64,000 nt of DNA from Gordionus sp. m RMFG-2023 (Eukaryota; Nematomorpha; Gordioida; Chordodea; Parachordodidae). Where the stretch lies: contig NC_088779.1 in assembly GCF_954871325.1 (NCBI RefSeq), positions 24,786,869 through 24,850,868 on the forward strand. The letters are read 5' to 3'. The notes below the pieces were generated by a model. The model had not been told where the DNA came from, searched no databases, and saw only the letters and a list, made by a program, of their open reading frames with translations. Shown in pieces: positions 39,701-50,685 of the stretch (its first letter is position 1; each line of letters starts with the position of its first letter). The translations under genes were made by a program, and so were the position numbers.

Positions 39701-40377
39701 AATGATAACATTTGAGTTAAATATCAAGTAATTATGTATTAAGTTAGCAAATACGTTTATTGCATCAGTTTCAGCATTTTGCTTATCAAATTTCTATAAT
39801 TTTTAGATATATTATAAAAAAAAGATTAAAGGATAATACATTTTGTTGTAATATATATTCTTTTAGCTCCTTGTGTGTTGATAATCGTAAATAAATTAAA
39901 AAAACATAATGATAAATTTTTTTCTCTAATTCTATCATATCATCTCTATAATTAATTTCATTGTCAATTTCATAGAATCTACATGAGAAAGAATAAGTTT
40001 ATTTGCTTTATTTATATACCTAGGAAATAATTCTAAAAATTGTTTTAGAAAAATTTTAAGATTTTTGTCATATATTATATGATTCCAAAATATAATAGCA
40101 GGCAATTTTAATATATTCTCCAATGAAGTTTCAATATCTTTGGTATTTTGTAACCACTCTTCGGCGAAACAATTTAATCTCATTTTATGGTAATTATTAA
40201 ACAAGGATTCATAATTTAGTGATGGAAAGAGATATGTCGCATTCAAATGACTTATGTCCTATTATATTTATGTAAATTTTAATATAAAAAATAGCGGTCA
40301 TTGTAAAATATAATTAAATTGTATTTAAAACATACAATAATTGAAGTGGAATTGAGGGTAACTTTATTTACAGTCAT
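33765..40377 (-). CDS. ASCC2: Activating signal cointegrator 1 complex subunit 2 (CUE-domain protein)
   Basis: ASCC2 binds K63-linked ubiquitin through its CUE domain and works with the helicase ASCC3 in alkylation repair and ribosome quality control. Supported exons (high to low): 40377-40336, 40258-40020, 39945-39840, 39793-39569, 39526-39228, 39182-39003, 36294-36153, 35833-35630, 35070 to about 34990, about 34757-34694, 34536-34399 (frame uncertain) and about 34108-33765. Landmarks: FAEEWLQ and LKLPAIIFWNHIIYD near the N-terminus; YLRLSTHKELKEY; NVIIDLCAIYG; a CUE domain split over two exons (IGLILDMFPHLSIDLIKKYL, then VINGIMENNLPPHLSEE); and the acidic LDYEDEFDDT tail ending NHNRKRKNDQKMSRGMF, which matches the family's YDDEYDDT and NHNRR-RSKGM ending. 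Introns of 42-46 nt occur in the 5' half. Splicing between 34990 and 34110 does not resolve in phase by eye. The first exon is inferred. Confidence 0.85.
36675..36865. mobile_element. 191-bp MITE, GTTGTTAAAAAGC ends (hAT-like)
   Basis: Terminal inverted repeats of about 38 bp: AGAGTTGTTAAAAAGCATAA with TTCGGGTCGATTTTTAAAT on the left, and the same with few changes on the complement of the right end (AGGGTTGTTAAAAAGCCTGA). The flanks read ATATAGAGGATA before and ATACAGAGGATA after, 11 of 12 identical, longer than the 8 bp expected for hAT. It lies in the 2.7-kb ASCC2 intron. Confidence 0.8.
37050..38985. other. ASCC2 intron sequence without a gene
   Basis: Part of the ASCC2 intron (36295-39002). 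A 37389-37492 patch has GCCGGGTA / CGGGCGGCC-type termini related to the CAGAGACCTGC elements, and 38200-38850 has GTTACATTTCATGTTACTTT and GTAATGCATTACTATTATAG palindrome-like motifs that look like another small transposon family. No exon was recognised here, and the flanking exons (39182-39003 and 36294-36153) join in phase. Confidence 0.55.
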
Positions 40378-40552
40378 CTGTAATAATTTAAAATACCATA
40401 TGATTATTCAAACATAATGTGCATAAAATACTATTACGTGACATCCCAACATGTCATAATATGTCAGCTGTTATTTTTCCATCACATAAATCTGACAGCT
40501 ACATTACAATTATTCTGTTTAATTTTTTTTTACTTATTCTATTAATTTAGAC
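40378..40552. promoter_or_regulatory. Short divergent (bidirectional) promoter region, ASCC2 / PINCH
   Basis: Only about 175 bp separate the inferred ASCC2 start codon (minus, 40375-40377) from the PINCH start codon (plus, 40553). It contains an imperfect ACATCCCAACATGTCATAAT / ATGTCAGCTGTTATTTTTCC stretch with repeated TGTCA / TGACA and CAGCTG-type motifs between about 40439 and 40505. No TATA box in a convincing place was seen for either gene. The promoter role is inferred from geometry; the interval shrinks or grows if the first ASCC2 exon is wrong. Confidence 0.5.
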
Positions 40553-43500
40553 ATGCCCGTCGAAACAGGTGTTTTAAATGATAGATCAATATCTCCCAAT
40601 GAAGAGTAATGATTATCTTATCATAATTTTATATATATATATATATTGATACTAGATTTAACTTAACATTTAATTCAGCCATGTGTGTTCGATGTGGAGA
40701 TGGATTTGAAACTGATGAAAAAATTGTCAATACTAATGGAGAACTCTGGCATCAAAATTGTTTTGTGTAAGTTCCCAATAATTATATCCTAAAATATATA
40801 AATTTTATTAGATGTGCCCAATGTTTTAGACCATTTCCAGAAGGAATATTTTATGAAGTAATTTAATTTATTATAGCCTAAATATATTTTAAAATACTAG
40901 TATGAAGGGAGAAAATATTGCGAACATGACTTTCATGTGCTCTTTGCCCCTTGTTGTTCTTCTTGTGGTAAATTTATAACAAAAAAATTACGTTTTATTG
41001 CACAAATTGTTAGTTTAAACCTATACTTATAGATAATATATATTTTCAAAATAAAATGATTTCTTCATTTAATATTTTAATATATAGAATCAAAATTTTT
41101 CTGACTGAAAAACTATAATTTTTTATTTCATAATTTTAGGTGAATTTATTGTTGGAAGAGTCATAAAAGCTATGAACAGCAATTGGCATCCTGAGTGTTT
41201 TACTTGTAACAATTGTCAACTATTGTTAGCTGATGTAGGATTTGTTAAAATTGGAAACAAGTTAATCAAATTGGGTCATTCCATATCATCAATCAAAATT
41301 CACTATTTTAAAAATTCCTTTTATTTTATATACAGTTGCATATATTTTGGCAAAAATTAACCCTCCTACTTTTGGAGATTAGCAGGAATAAAATGGAGGA
41401 AGATTTCATTATTTTACAAGTGTCATTTTCAATTAATTTATCAATAACTAAAAACAAACTATTAATAATAAATTTAATAACAAGTAAATTACATACCATT
41501 AGGATTGTTAAAAAGCCTGATTTAGGCTGATTTTTAAAAACAAGCCTAATCCAATTTTATCCTAAATAGGATTAAATGATATTTTGGCTATAATCATTAT
41601 TGGGTGGTTTATAAAAATCAAACAAATTGGGCTTTTAATATTTGAAAATACCACTTAAATAATTTTTTATTCCTTGGTGGTTTCTTTTTTTCCCAGAACA
41701 ATATCTGTTGCCATTATGCAACTTATTTAGGGTAAAATAAAATTAAACAACTTTATTTAATCTAATATATTTTTTAAATTGTACGATATAAAAATTTCCA
41801 TAATATATCCTATAATATAAACATTGCACTATAATTATTTCTGCATAATTTTAAACCTCCATTCAATAAAAAAAAAGATTAATCTAATCATAATCATTTC
41901 CTTCTTATATGTGTTTTAGCCAACCTCCAATAATACTAGCCAACAAATCCCCATACAAAAATAGAACTTGCCTCAATGTTTATTTATATTAACCCCAATA
42001 AATATTATTTAATGAAATATAAACATACTTAACCTAAAAATAATTTAACTTCAAAAAAAATATAAATTAATAAAATACAAAATTATAAATAATTGATAAT
42101 TATAATAGCCCTTCCCCATCTATTTAAACTCCTTAACTTCCCCTCCTCTCCAAAATATAACACACAATCCTGTGGTCAATTCCAAAAAATTTCTGTACCA
42201 ATATGGGATTGATATTTATTGCTGAGGCTAGTGGGAGAGACTGAATATCTATGGAATAATTCACTACTTTTACTCTTTATTCAACTTCTATCAAATCCAA
42301 AATAATAATCAAAATATAATCAAAAAAATCATCGGTCAATAAATAATAAAATAATTTTCGAAGAATCCAAAATATCCAAAACTCAACTTTTTTGAATTAA
42401 CAATGTATATATATATATATATATAAAATTAAACAATTTTCGACGAATTAAATATATAAAATTTGCATATTTGAATATATATATAAAATTTATAGAAAAA
42501 TATTATGTTCAATTTAAGATTATTTACATAGACAAATTACCCCAAAAATATTATCTTCGTCTACCATTTATTTATGAATAATCACTTTTCCAAATTAACA
42601 TTCGAATTTGCATATACAACAATTTCAATAAATATTTTCTGGTTCTCACCACATCGATCCTCTATGTTGCTGCTATGCCTTCTTAATTTCATGTCATCCT
42701 CCCTGAGTATTCGCCATCCTGTTTATTTAAGGTCCGTTCGTCTCGTCCCATTTCCTTTCACCTCCTCTATGGACTTAATATTTGCAGATGGTTGAGGGCC
42801 TCACTTTAAAATACGTTTTTTCTCTGGCAATTTATTTAGGCTGGTCACGCCTCCCATAACGCATAATTCCGAAAATATCGCTCTTCTATCGCAATGGTTC
42901 TCACCACCCGATGCAACTTCTTACCGACTATCTATCGTAGCTCTCCAATAGTTAGTCTAGTTTTTCGATTGTCATCTGATATTATTTATAACCACTTCTC
43001 CTCTTGCCCGCCCGCTAGCTCTCCTTGACTTCTTATTCTTTTTACATTATCCATTTAACATAAAAGTATACCTATAAATACGAATCAATCGAATATACAT
43101 ATTTTAAATCGAATAATTCTATATATTCATATTCGTACAAATAAGAAAAAAAATATATGGTTGTGGAAATAAAGTAAAAAGATAAAAAGTTCCGCAAGGG
43201 ATATATTGCATTTACGAATAATTCGATCGAATAAAAGATGAAAAGATTCTTAATTCGTATTTGTACAATACGAATTGAACCAAATAACGAATAATTTGTT
43301 TTAGATATATACTTCAAATTCCAGAGGCGAGGGGTCAGTCTCATATTTTTCCATTTGTTATATATATATATATATATATCATAAATATGTCACTATTATG
43401 TTTCATGATGTCTAAACAGCCCAATACCGTAGCATTGCATTTGTTTTAAACACGCTTGTAAATTTCATTAAAAAATTAATTAGCCAGGATTACCCAATGT

Positions 43501-46500
43501 TTACTTTATATTTTTCTGGTGGATCACTGGCTCAATTCAAAAACCTAAACACCCTTTAAGTACATGTCATAACCAGCAAAATATAACATTTTCAGTCGTT
43601 GCGCACGCTATGATAATGGTGAAAAGTTACCAGCGAGGGCCAGATGGCAAAAGCCTTATTCTGATTAAATAACATCACCAAATGGACTGACGATGAATTT
43701 TTTTTTAAAAAAAAACAAACGATATAGACATATCTCCAAAGGTATAAATGTTCGGAGGGCTAATTTTTTTTACCTTAGCGTGTGAGCTAAATTTTGTAAA
43801 AATCTTAGAGCTGGTGGGGAAAATAGGGCTTTTTGTGATCGATTTTCCTACTTTATATTATTTTATAAAATATTTTATTTTTCAATAGGGCACTCTGCAA
43901 AGAATGCAGCAACAAAGAAAAAATTGATGGTCAGAGGAAAATGACATGTCATAAATGCAAGTTTGTTTAAAAAAATATATATATTTCGGCCAGAGATGCA
44001 CCGATACAAATCCAGTATAGACCGATATTTTTTTTATTCCATAAAAAATGCTTTCAAATTTTTTATGAAATTCATTATGACTTTTTGATTTATTTTTCTT
44101 GTACGTGTAATACTTCTTAAAAAAGTCAATTCTGCCATAAAAATTTTAGGATTATGAAGAAAATAGTTAAACGAACGCATTTCTTTATTATTAATATCAG
44201 TTTTAATGATGGTTATTATTTAAAAGTTGTGTTCAAAATCTGATTTTAAAAATAAGAATGAAAATCGTTTGTTAAATTTTTTGAAATTTATAAAATTTTC
44301 TTGGAAATATATTTTGGACATGTTTTTATATTTCAAAACAAAAAAAACTTAATTTATTTATTTTTATTAGATTTTTCGAAATTCGTAATTATGGAAAAAA
44401 ATAGTTTTGGAGACAACCTAAAAAAGGTTAAAATATTAGGGATTCAATAAACAGTATAGATGGAGTCTTGCTATTTTTACTTTTAATTAGTCAATTTTCC
44501 TTCTTCTTATCTGTTTAGAAATTTATAAATTGATTTTATTTTCTTATAAAATTATTGGTATTTTCTTAAAAAATTATAGATTTAATTAAGGGATTATTAT
44601 TTTAAAGTATCAGCTTGAATTAAAAGTATCGATCGATCCCAAGAGTATCGGTGCATCCATGATTTTATCTAAAGAATTTCAATTTTTATAAAATTTAAAC
44701 ATATATTTTTTATTTGTAGAAGTATTATAGATGAACCATTTCTCTTATACCAAAATGAACCATATCATCCTTACCACTTTAATTGCAAATCGTGCGAGTA
44801 TACTATAGATATACACTTTAACATTTCATTTTCGTCGGCTGAGTACTAGGGTATTCCATATCCATTTATTTTTTTTGATAAATAAATTCTTTCAGTATTA
44901 TATTAATTATATATCCACAATAAAAATGTTAAAATATAATCTGGAATCATCTTTTATTTCTATTGATTTATGGCGTTATCCTATTTAGAATACAAGAAAT
45001 CAGGGTTTAGCATTTGACCGGTCAAATATGATTCGGTCAATTGGCCGATACTAGAACCGTCAAATGTGGTCAAATTCAAATAAATGTTTTTTAAGACAAT
45101 ATAAACTTTATTTTATATATAATAAATATCTAATATTAAATTATTATTTTAAAATTCTATAATCGGAGAAATCTCCAACTATTTCAACAGCTGCTTTCTG
45201 GCATATTTGTATTTGCTCCTTACATTTTATTGACAATGCCCATTGTTTGGATAATTGTTCATAATGTGATATAAATTGGCAATTACAATTACTAATATTT
45301 TCTCAAACCATGCTTTAGCAAAATTATATATTTAATTATATATTGAGATCCAGTAATTAATGAGAAAAATTATTTTATTTTAATATTTTTAAGTGAAATT
45401 CTAATTTTTTAATATGAAAATCTTATATTTTAATATACAATTATAATTAAATCGATGAATATATTTTTTAATAAATTATAACCTAATTAGATTGATATGC
45501 ATGTTTTAAATACATATTTGATAATTAAATCAATATATTTATTCACCAATTATACTTTAGATATAACCGGACAATTGACCAACTTGCCAACCCTGCAAGA
45601 AATATTTTCATTTTTTATATGCTCTCCTTAACAATTTTTAAAATAAATGGATATAGAACATTATAATACTCAGCCCAAAGCATATAAATAATACCTAGAC
45701 TGACGATTCGTTCATGATAATGCGTTGTATAATGCAAATCAGCTAAAGACCATGTGACATGCCATTTTGCTAACCTATATAGGATTCAGAATACTTTAAA
45801 TTATTTGAATTTAGTCTGCTAAATATATATTTTCTTGCGAGAATAACCTTGGAATAATTGTCATAAAACATTATTTTACTTCGCTTACATTAAAATTAAA
45901 ATTTTTTAAATATGCTATGGGTAACCAAAATGGTGTCCTCAGCCGTTTTCATTTGATGTACACTTTTAGAATTCATCGTCAATCGGTATTATTATTATAT
46001 GTCATTTACTCAGCTGACAATTTTATATTTTGAAGACATATCTCATTTCTTTTGATTATAAAACAGAATTTAAATTATTTTCATACTTTAATTTATATGC
46101 CAGGAATATGGCAATAGCGCCTGCAGGAATATTTTAAGAGGAGGGATTTTTATTTCTCAAAAAAAATGTATAATGGTGGATATTTTGAAAAAATTAAAAA
46201 TAATCTAAAAAAAATATGGTAGATTTTTAACGTATTTATACTTTTCTACGATCTAGTTGTCACGTGAACAAAGAAATGATGATCCTGAATTACAATTTTA
46301 AACATTAATATAAATTAATATTTGATTTGCCTTTTTTAAAATAATTTTTTCAATTTTATTACGAAAAATATCAGAGATAAAACATACACTAGGGATTTAG
46401 GATTTGTTTTCTAAAAATTCGGGGATATTAAATTTTGGCTATAAAAAAAATGTATATATTTTTATAAGCACATAATTTTAAGAATTGCAAATATAAATAT

Positions 46501-49500
46501 TACAATTTAGTATAATGATTTCCCAGATAGGTCGAACCGAACCTCTTCCTGTGGGCCCCCATTAAATTTGTAATATAATAATATCTATCGATTCAAACTA
46601 ATAAAAATAAGAAGAAAATTAAACTTTCTTTTTGGTTAGTAGTGGGAATTTTAGCCCTTAGTCTGAAAGTTTTTCTAAAAAATTTTTTTTAGAACTTCTC
46701 TCTATGTAAGAGAAACCCTTATTATATTATGATAGATGATTTTTCTTCTTGCCTCGCAATTGATTTATAATTAAAAATTATAGAATTGAGCTCAACGCCG
46801 ACGCCAGAGAATATAAAACAGAATTGTATTGTTTGAAATGCTATGACCGACTCGGTGCAATACCTATATGCGGGGCTTGTAGGTAATTACTATAATTTTT
46901 TTTTAGCCTGTGCCGTGTGTAAGTTATTATAGGCTAGAAAACATAATAACCATATCTAAATTTATTGTTTATCAAGATTAGAGATTAGTTGAAAATCGCG
47001 GTATTGATCACTATCGGTATTAACTAAAATGACGGATTAACATTTAAGCATATTTATAGATTTGCAATTGATTCATTAAGGTGCATTTAAAAGTGAACAT
47101 ATATATAGGAGTCAACTGTTGATGCCACTTTGGGATCAGCGCGTTGACCAAATGGCATTTATTACATTCTTGTTTTAAAAAAAAGTTTTATTTCGTTTTC
47201 ATATTTTTATTAGAATTAGAATTTTTTTTTTTAAATTATATAATTCAACTATAAATGCCATTTTTTTTGGTTTACTTTCAGACCACAAAAAAGTGTATAG
47301 ACCTGATTTTGATTACCAAGTATGATACTTTTATAATAAAGGAATGAATAGTCAATAAAGGTTAGTATAGATATACCAACATTTTGATACATTTTTTATT
47401 TTCATACAAAAAATATAGGAGACCAATAGAAGAAGCTAGAGTTGTTAGAGCCCTTGGAAAGACCTGGCACCCGCATCACTTTGTTTGCGGAAAATGTGAA
47501 CGTCCATTTCACGGTTCACGCCATTACACGTTCAAAGGAGTACCGTATTGCGAGACCCATTACCACGCTCTTTTCGGAAGTTCTTGTTTCCGTTGCGATA
47601 ATATAATAGCCGGGGATGGTTAGAAAATTATTTTTGAGATATTAAAAATATCAATAGTCATCTTTGTAGGAGAGAAATCTAATTTAATTATTATGATGCA
47701 TGTTACCTCCTCTCCTCCAGTATTGAACTAAACTTAAAAATAAAATTGCTTTTTACCTAGCTCTACCATTTCTTAATTATTTATCCTATATAGAGCCCTG
47801 AAAATTCAATCTTTTCTTTGTTCGAGCCCGGTCCTAAATATTTAACTATGGATTAAGTCCGGATTTTGATCTTCAAGAGTATTTTAACTTGAAAAATAAC
47901 AGGCCTGAAAATTTTTCTCATAGATGGCACAAAGGTTAGGATAATCTATTATCAAAATCTCCATGCTAAACAACATTACCTTACTTATATATTGAGATAG
48001 CCGTTTTTAAAAATCGGCTCAAAGCCGTTTAGCAGCATATATATGGTGAATTCCAGATCAAATCAACAAAAAAAGTCTATTTTCAACCCGACCCCCTTCA
48101 ATTTTTCTTAAATTTTGTATACTGGTAGTATATACTATAACTAAGAAAAAAATGAAATTTTACCTTCCAACACTGTTTACCCGCGAAGATATGGCCGTTT
48201 AAAGCACGGAAAAATGGTACATTTTTGACAAAATGCACCTCATTTATTTTCAAATATCTCGAGAAATAATTATGTTAGAAAAATAATTAAAATTTTATTT
48301 TGTATCTTAATAAAAGTTCTTTAAAATGACATAAAAATAAAAATGATGGACATTTTATTAATATCAAAAACCGGATGTGTAAAACCGGAAATGGCCATAT
48401 AAAAAATAGGTATTTTTTTCAATTTTTTTTCTGTAGATAGATATCACACTGCTTTATATTTGTACAAATCAGACTGGGATGAAAATGGGTTTAGGAGTTA
48501 TCACTCTTTATATGGCTAAAATTGAACAAATTTAACATTAATATCATCAGGTTGATTTAAAATTTATGTCTAAATGAGGGGCCCTTACTTTTTTTTATTT
48601 TATAAAAAAATTTTGAGAGGTGCCTGGGATAATGAGCTGTTTAAAACTTTAGTTAAATTTTATCTCGAAATTAAAATTACTTGACAAAATAATTTTAAAT
48701 ATTTTATTTAACATAAAATAATCTACCAAAATTGAAATTCAACAATAAATTTTCCCCCATATATTCAAAATTAAAAGAAATGCTTAATATATTATTTGAC
48801 GAGAATTCTATAGATTATAAAACATTCAAACAATGGATAGCAGTTGATCGAAGTACCCTCGAAACACTGACAAAATCCGACGAATTTGTAGATTATTTAA
48901 TTGAATGATTAACAATTTAATTCCTCATTTGTTTATATCTTCACGATAATCATTAATTCGAAACTTTTTAAATTTCAATTTAAATGTTGGCGAATTCTTA
49001 GTTATTGCAGACTTTTCAGAAAACTATGCATTTGTAGTGCAGAACCATGCACAAGGATTTAATCAGACCAATAATTAAGCCACTATCAACTCTTTTATAA
49101 TTTATTACCGTGAGAACAACATAATAAAACATGTAAATTTAGTGGTTATATCAGATTGTTTAAAGCACAACGCATGTGCATTTTATTTATTTTAAAAATT
49201 GATCGTATTCTTGCAAGAAAGAAATTTATTATTTTTCTGTTGGAGCAGTAACCAATATAAAAATAAAAGATTTCATTAATCTCTACAATCATGAAAATGA
49301 TTTTGGGATGAAGGCTGAGTGACATTTTAAGAAACCGCACAAGGTAAAAGTCAATGCGACATTTTGGGGGTTGTTACTAAACGGTTAGCAGTTCGAGCAA
49401 GCTTGCAACGTCCATGAACATCACATATTGACAACAATAGATTTATTTAACTATTCAAGAAATAATATCTATGGGGTAAATTATATATTTGTGAGTAATG

Positions 49501-50685
49501 AAGAATATATGAACATAGAAAGTCATCTTGAAAGCAGATTTTTGAGAACAAAGAGAATTTCTGGAACACAAAGTTCCAAGCTTATATTCCCCTGACGAAA
49601 ACAAAAGTCATAATTTATTAAAATTTCTTGGATTATTATAATATATGATATATTTTAATTATAAATTTTTGATTGTATTACATGTAATGCAATTTGAGGC
49701 AAATATAGTTATAAATATGTTTAGAATTATTTTGTCAAGTAACTTCGAGACAAAATTTAACTAAAGTCTTAAACAAAGCTCATTATTCCAGCCACTTCTC
49801 AAAAATTTTGATAAAGATAAAAAAAAAGTAAAGGCCTGTCATTTAGACATAATTTTTAAATTAACATTATTTCATAACTATTCATTAAATTAAAATATGA
49901 TGATATTAATGTTAAATTTGTTCAATTTTAGCCATATAAAGAGTGATTACTCCCAAACCTATGTTCATCCCAGTCTAGGATTTTGTACAAATATAAAGCA
50001 GTGATCTATCTACAGAAATAAAAATTTGAAAAAAAATACCTTCTTTTCTATGGCCATTTCCGGTTTTACACATCCGGGTTTCGATATTAATAAAATGTCC
50101 ATCATTTTTTTATGTCATTTTAAAGAACTTTTATTAAGCTACAAAATAAAATCTTAATTATTTTTCTAACATAATTATTTCTCGAGATATTTGAAAATAA
50201 ATGAGGTGCATTTTGTCAAAAATGTACCATTTTTCCGCGCTTTAAACGGCCATATCTTAGCGGGTAAACAGTGTTGGAATCTTATTTATTTTAAATATTA
50301 ATTTAAATTTTGTTTTTTCGTAAACAATTAATGAATTTTTTTTGAAGAAATATCATTTTTTAGTAATATTCTTTTTCGGTACCGCCAAATTTTGTCAATT
50401 GAGTTTATAAATTTTTATGTCTAGTATATTTCTGTCACATAGAAATAAGTTAAAAATGAAACATCTGGATCATTAATTTTTATATTTAACGGACACAAAA
50501 AAGCTTTCGCCGCGTTAAACAAGTCATGGTGTCCCGAACATTTTTCCTGTTTTGGTTGCGACGTTAAAATGAATCAAAAGTCCAAATTTTTCGAAATCGA
50601 CCTCAAACCCGTTTGTAAGAAGTGTTACGAAAGGTTACCTTCTGAATTCAAGAAACGGCTAACTAACAATACATCTTCTACTTAA
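40553..50685 (+). CDS. LIMS1: PINCH (LIMS1/2-type) five-LIM adaptor, complete, 10 exons
   Basis: PINCH links integrin-linked kinase and parvin at integrin adhesions. Exons: 40553-40568, 40679-40766, 40812-40857, 40901-40967, 41140-41260, 43889-43960, 44720-44797, 46784-46882, 47419-47618, 50504-50685. All junctions are GT/AG and phases agree, giving 322 residues, close to human PINCH1. LIM domains start at about residues 8 (CVRCGDGF), 69 ([16 protein letters not shown]), 134 (CHKCKSIIDEPF), 195 ([19 protein letters not shown]) and 254 ([18 protein letters not shown]). Zinc ligands are in place, for example [10 protein letters not shown] and CKECSNKEK in LIM2. The end is [19 protein letters not shown] plus a short tail. 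LIM1, the known ILK contact, is conserved ([15 protein letters not shown]). Introns 5, 6, 7 and 9 are large and contain transposons. An upstream non-coding exon is possible. Confidence 0.97.
41509..41645. mobile_element. MITE fragment, GTTGTTAAAAAGCC family
   Basis: Left end AGGATTGTTAAAAAGCCTGA followed by GGCTGATTTTTAAAAAC; the right end TAAAAATCAAACAAATTGGGCTTTTAATATT is its diverged inverse. Same family as 36675-36865. It is in PINCH intron 5. Confidence 0.5.
42630..43040 (-). mobile_element. Possible LINE 3' fragment
   Basis: A GC-richer patch in PINCH intron 5. On the minus strand it reads phrases such as [20 protein letters not shown], resembling the C-terminal end of non-LTR reverse-transcriptase proteins (W-x-VREDM then EDRxRWR). 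No reverse-transcriptase core is present and several stops interrupt it. The assignment is weak. Confidence 0.35.
43991..44661. mobile_element. Non-autonomous hAT element, CAGAGATGCACCGATAC ends
   Basis: Left terminus CAGAGATGCACCGATACAAA and right terminus GTATCGGTGCATCCATG are near-perfect inverted repeats of the classic hAT form CAGGGATGCACCGAT. The 671-bp body is AT-rich and non-coding. The 8-bp flanks (ATTTCGGC / ATTTTATC) agree at five of eight positions. It occupies nearly all of PINCH intron 6. Confidence 0.85.
45001..45595. mobile_element. Non-autonomous hAT element with perfect 8-bp target duplication
   Basis: Starts CAGGGTTTAGCATTTGACCG and ends TTGACCAACTTGCCAACCCTG (the first 20 bases of the complement pair with the left end). 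It is flanked by CAAGAAAT at 44993-45000 and 45596-45603, a perfect 8-bp duplication. The interior has GACCGGTCAA-type subterminal motifs and no coding sequence. The intact duplication suggests a fairly recent insertion. It lies in PINCH intron 7. Confidence 0.92.
45690..46000. mobile_element. MITE with TACCTAGACTGACGATTCGTT ends
   Basis: ATACCTAGACTGACGATTCG at the left is inverted at the right as GAATTCATCGTCAATCGGTA. Related to the arms of the element at 29467-29715. Non-coding; PINCH intron 7. Confidence 0.6.
48166..50278. mobile_element. DNA transposon with about 550-bp terminal inverted repeats, decayed interior
   Basis: The ends TCCAACACTGTTTACCCGCG and its inverse CGGGTAAACAGTGTTGG (48166 and 50278) begin inverted arms of about 550 bp (48166 to about 48710, and about 49725 to 50278). 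Matching landmarks in both arms are CGGCCATATC, ATATCTCGAGAAATAATTAT, AAAACCGGAAATGGCCAT and TACTTGACAAAATAATT. The 1-kb centre carries broken plus-strand coding: [20 protein letters not shown] near 48795-48860 and, further on, [19 protein letters not shown] and [11 protein letters not shown]. These phrases resemble a transposon-encoded protein I have seen in several invertebrate genomes but cannot name. Several stops show it is inactive. Flanks (ATTTTACCT / ATCTTATTT region) give no clean duplication. It fills most of PINCH intron 9. Confidence 0.8.

Noticed and set aside
41697-41732. A possible PINCH exon reading [12 protein letters not shown] after an AG
   Set aside because: It would break the LIM2 zinc ligands and the phase. 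Joining 41260 directly to 43889 restores GNKALCKEC and the normal LIM2 end, so this is intronic.
42397-43380. AT dinucleotide runs (42404-42425, 43361-43379) as something functional
   Set aside because: Ordinary microsatellites in AT-rich introns.
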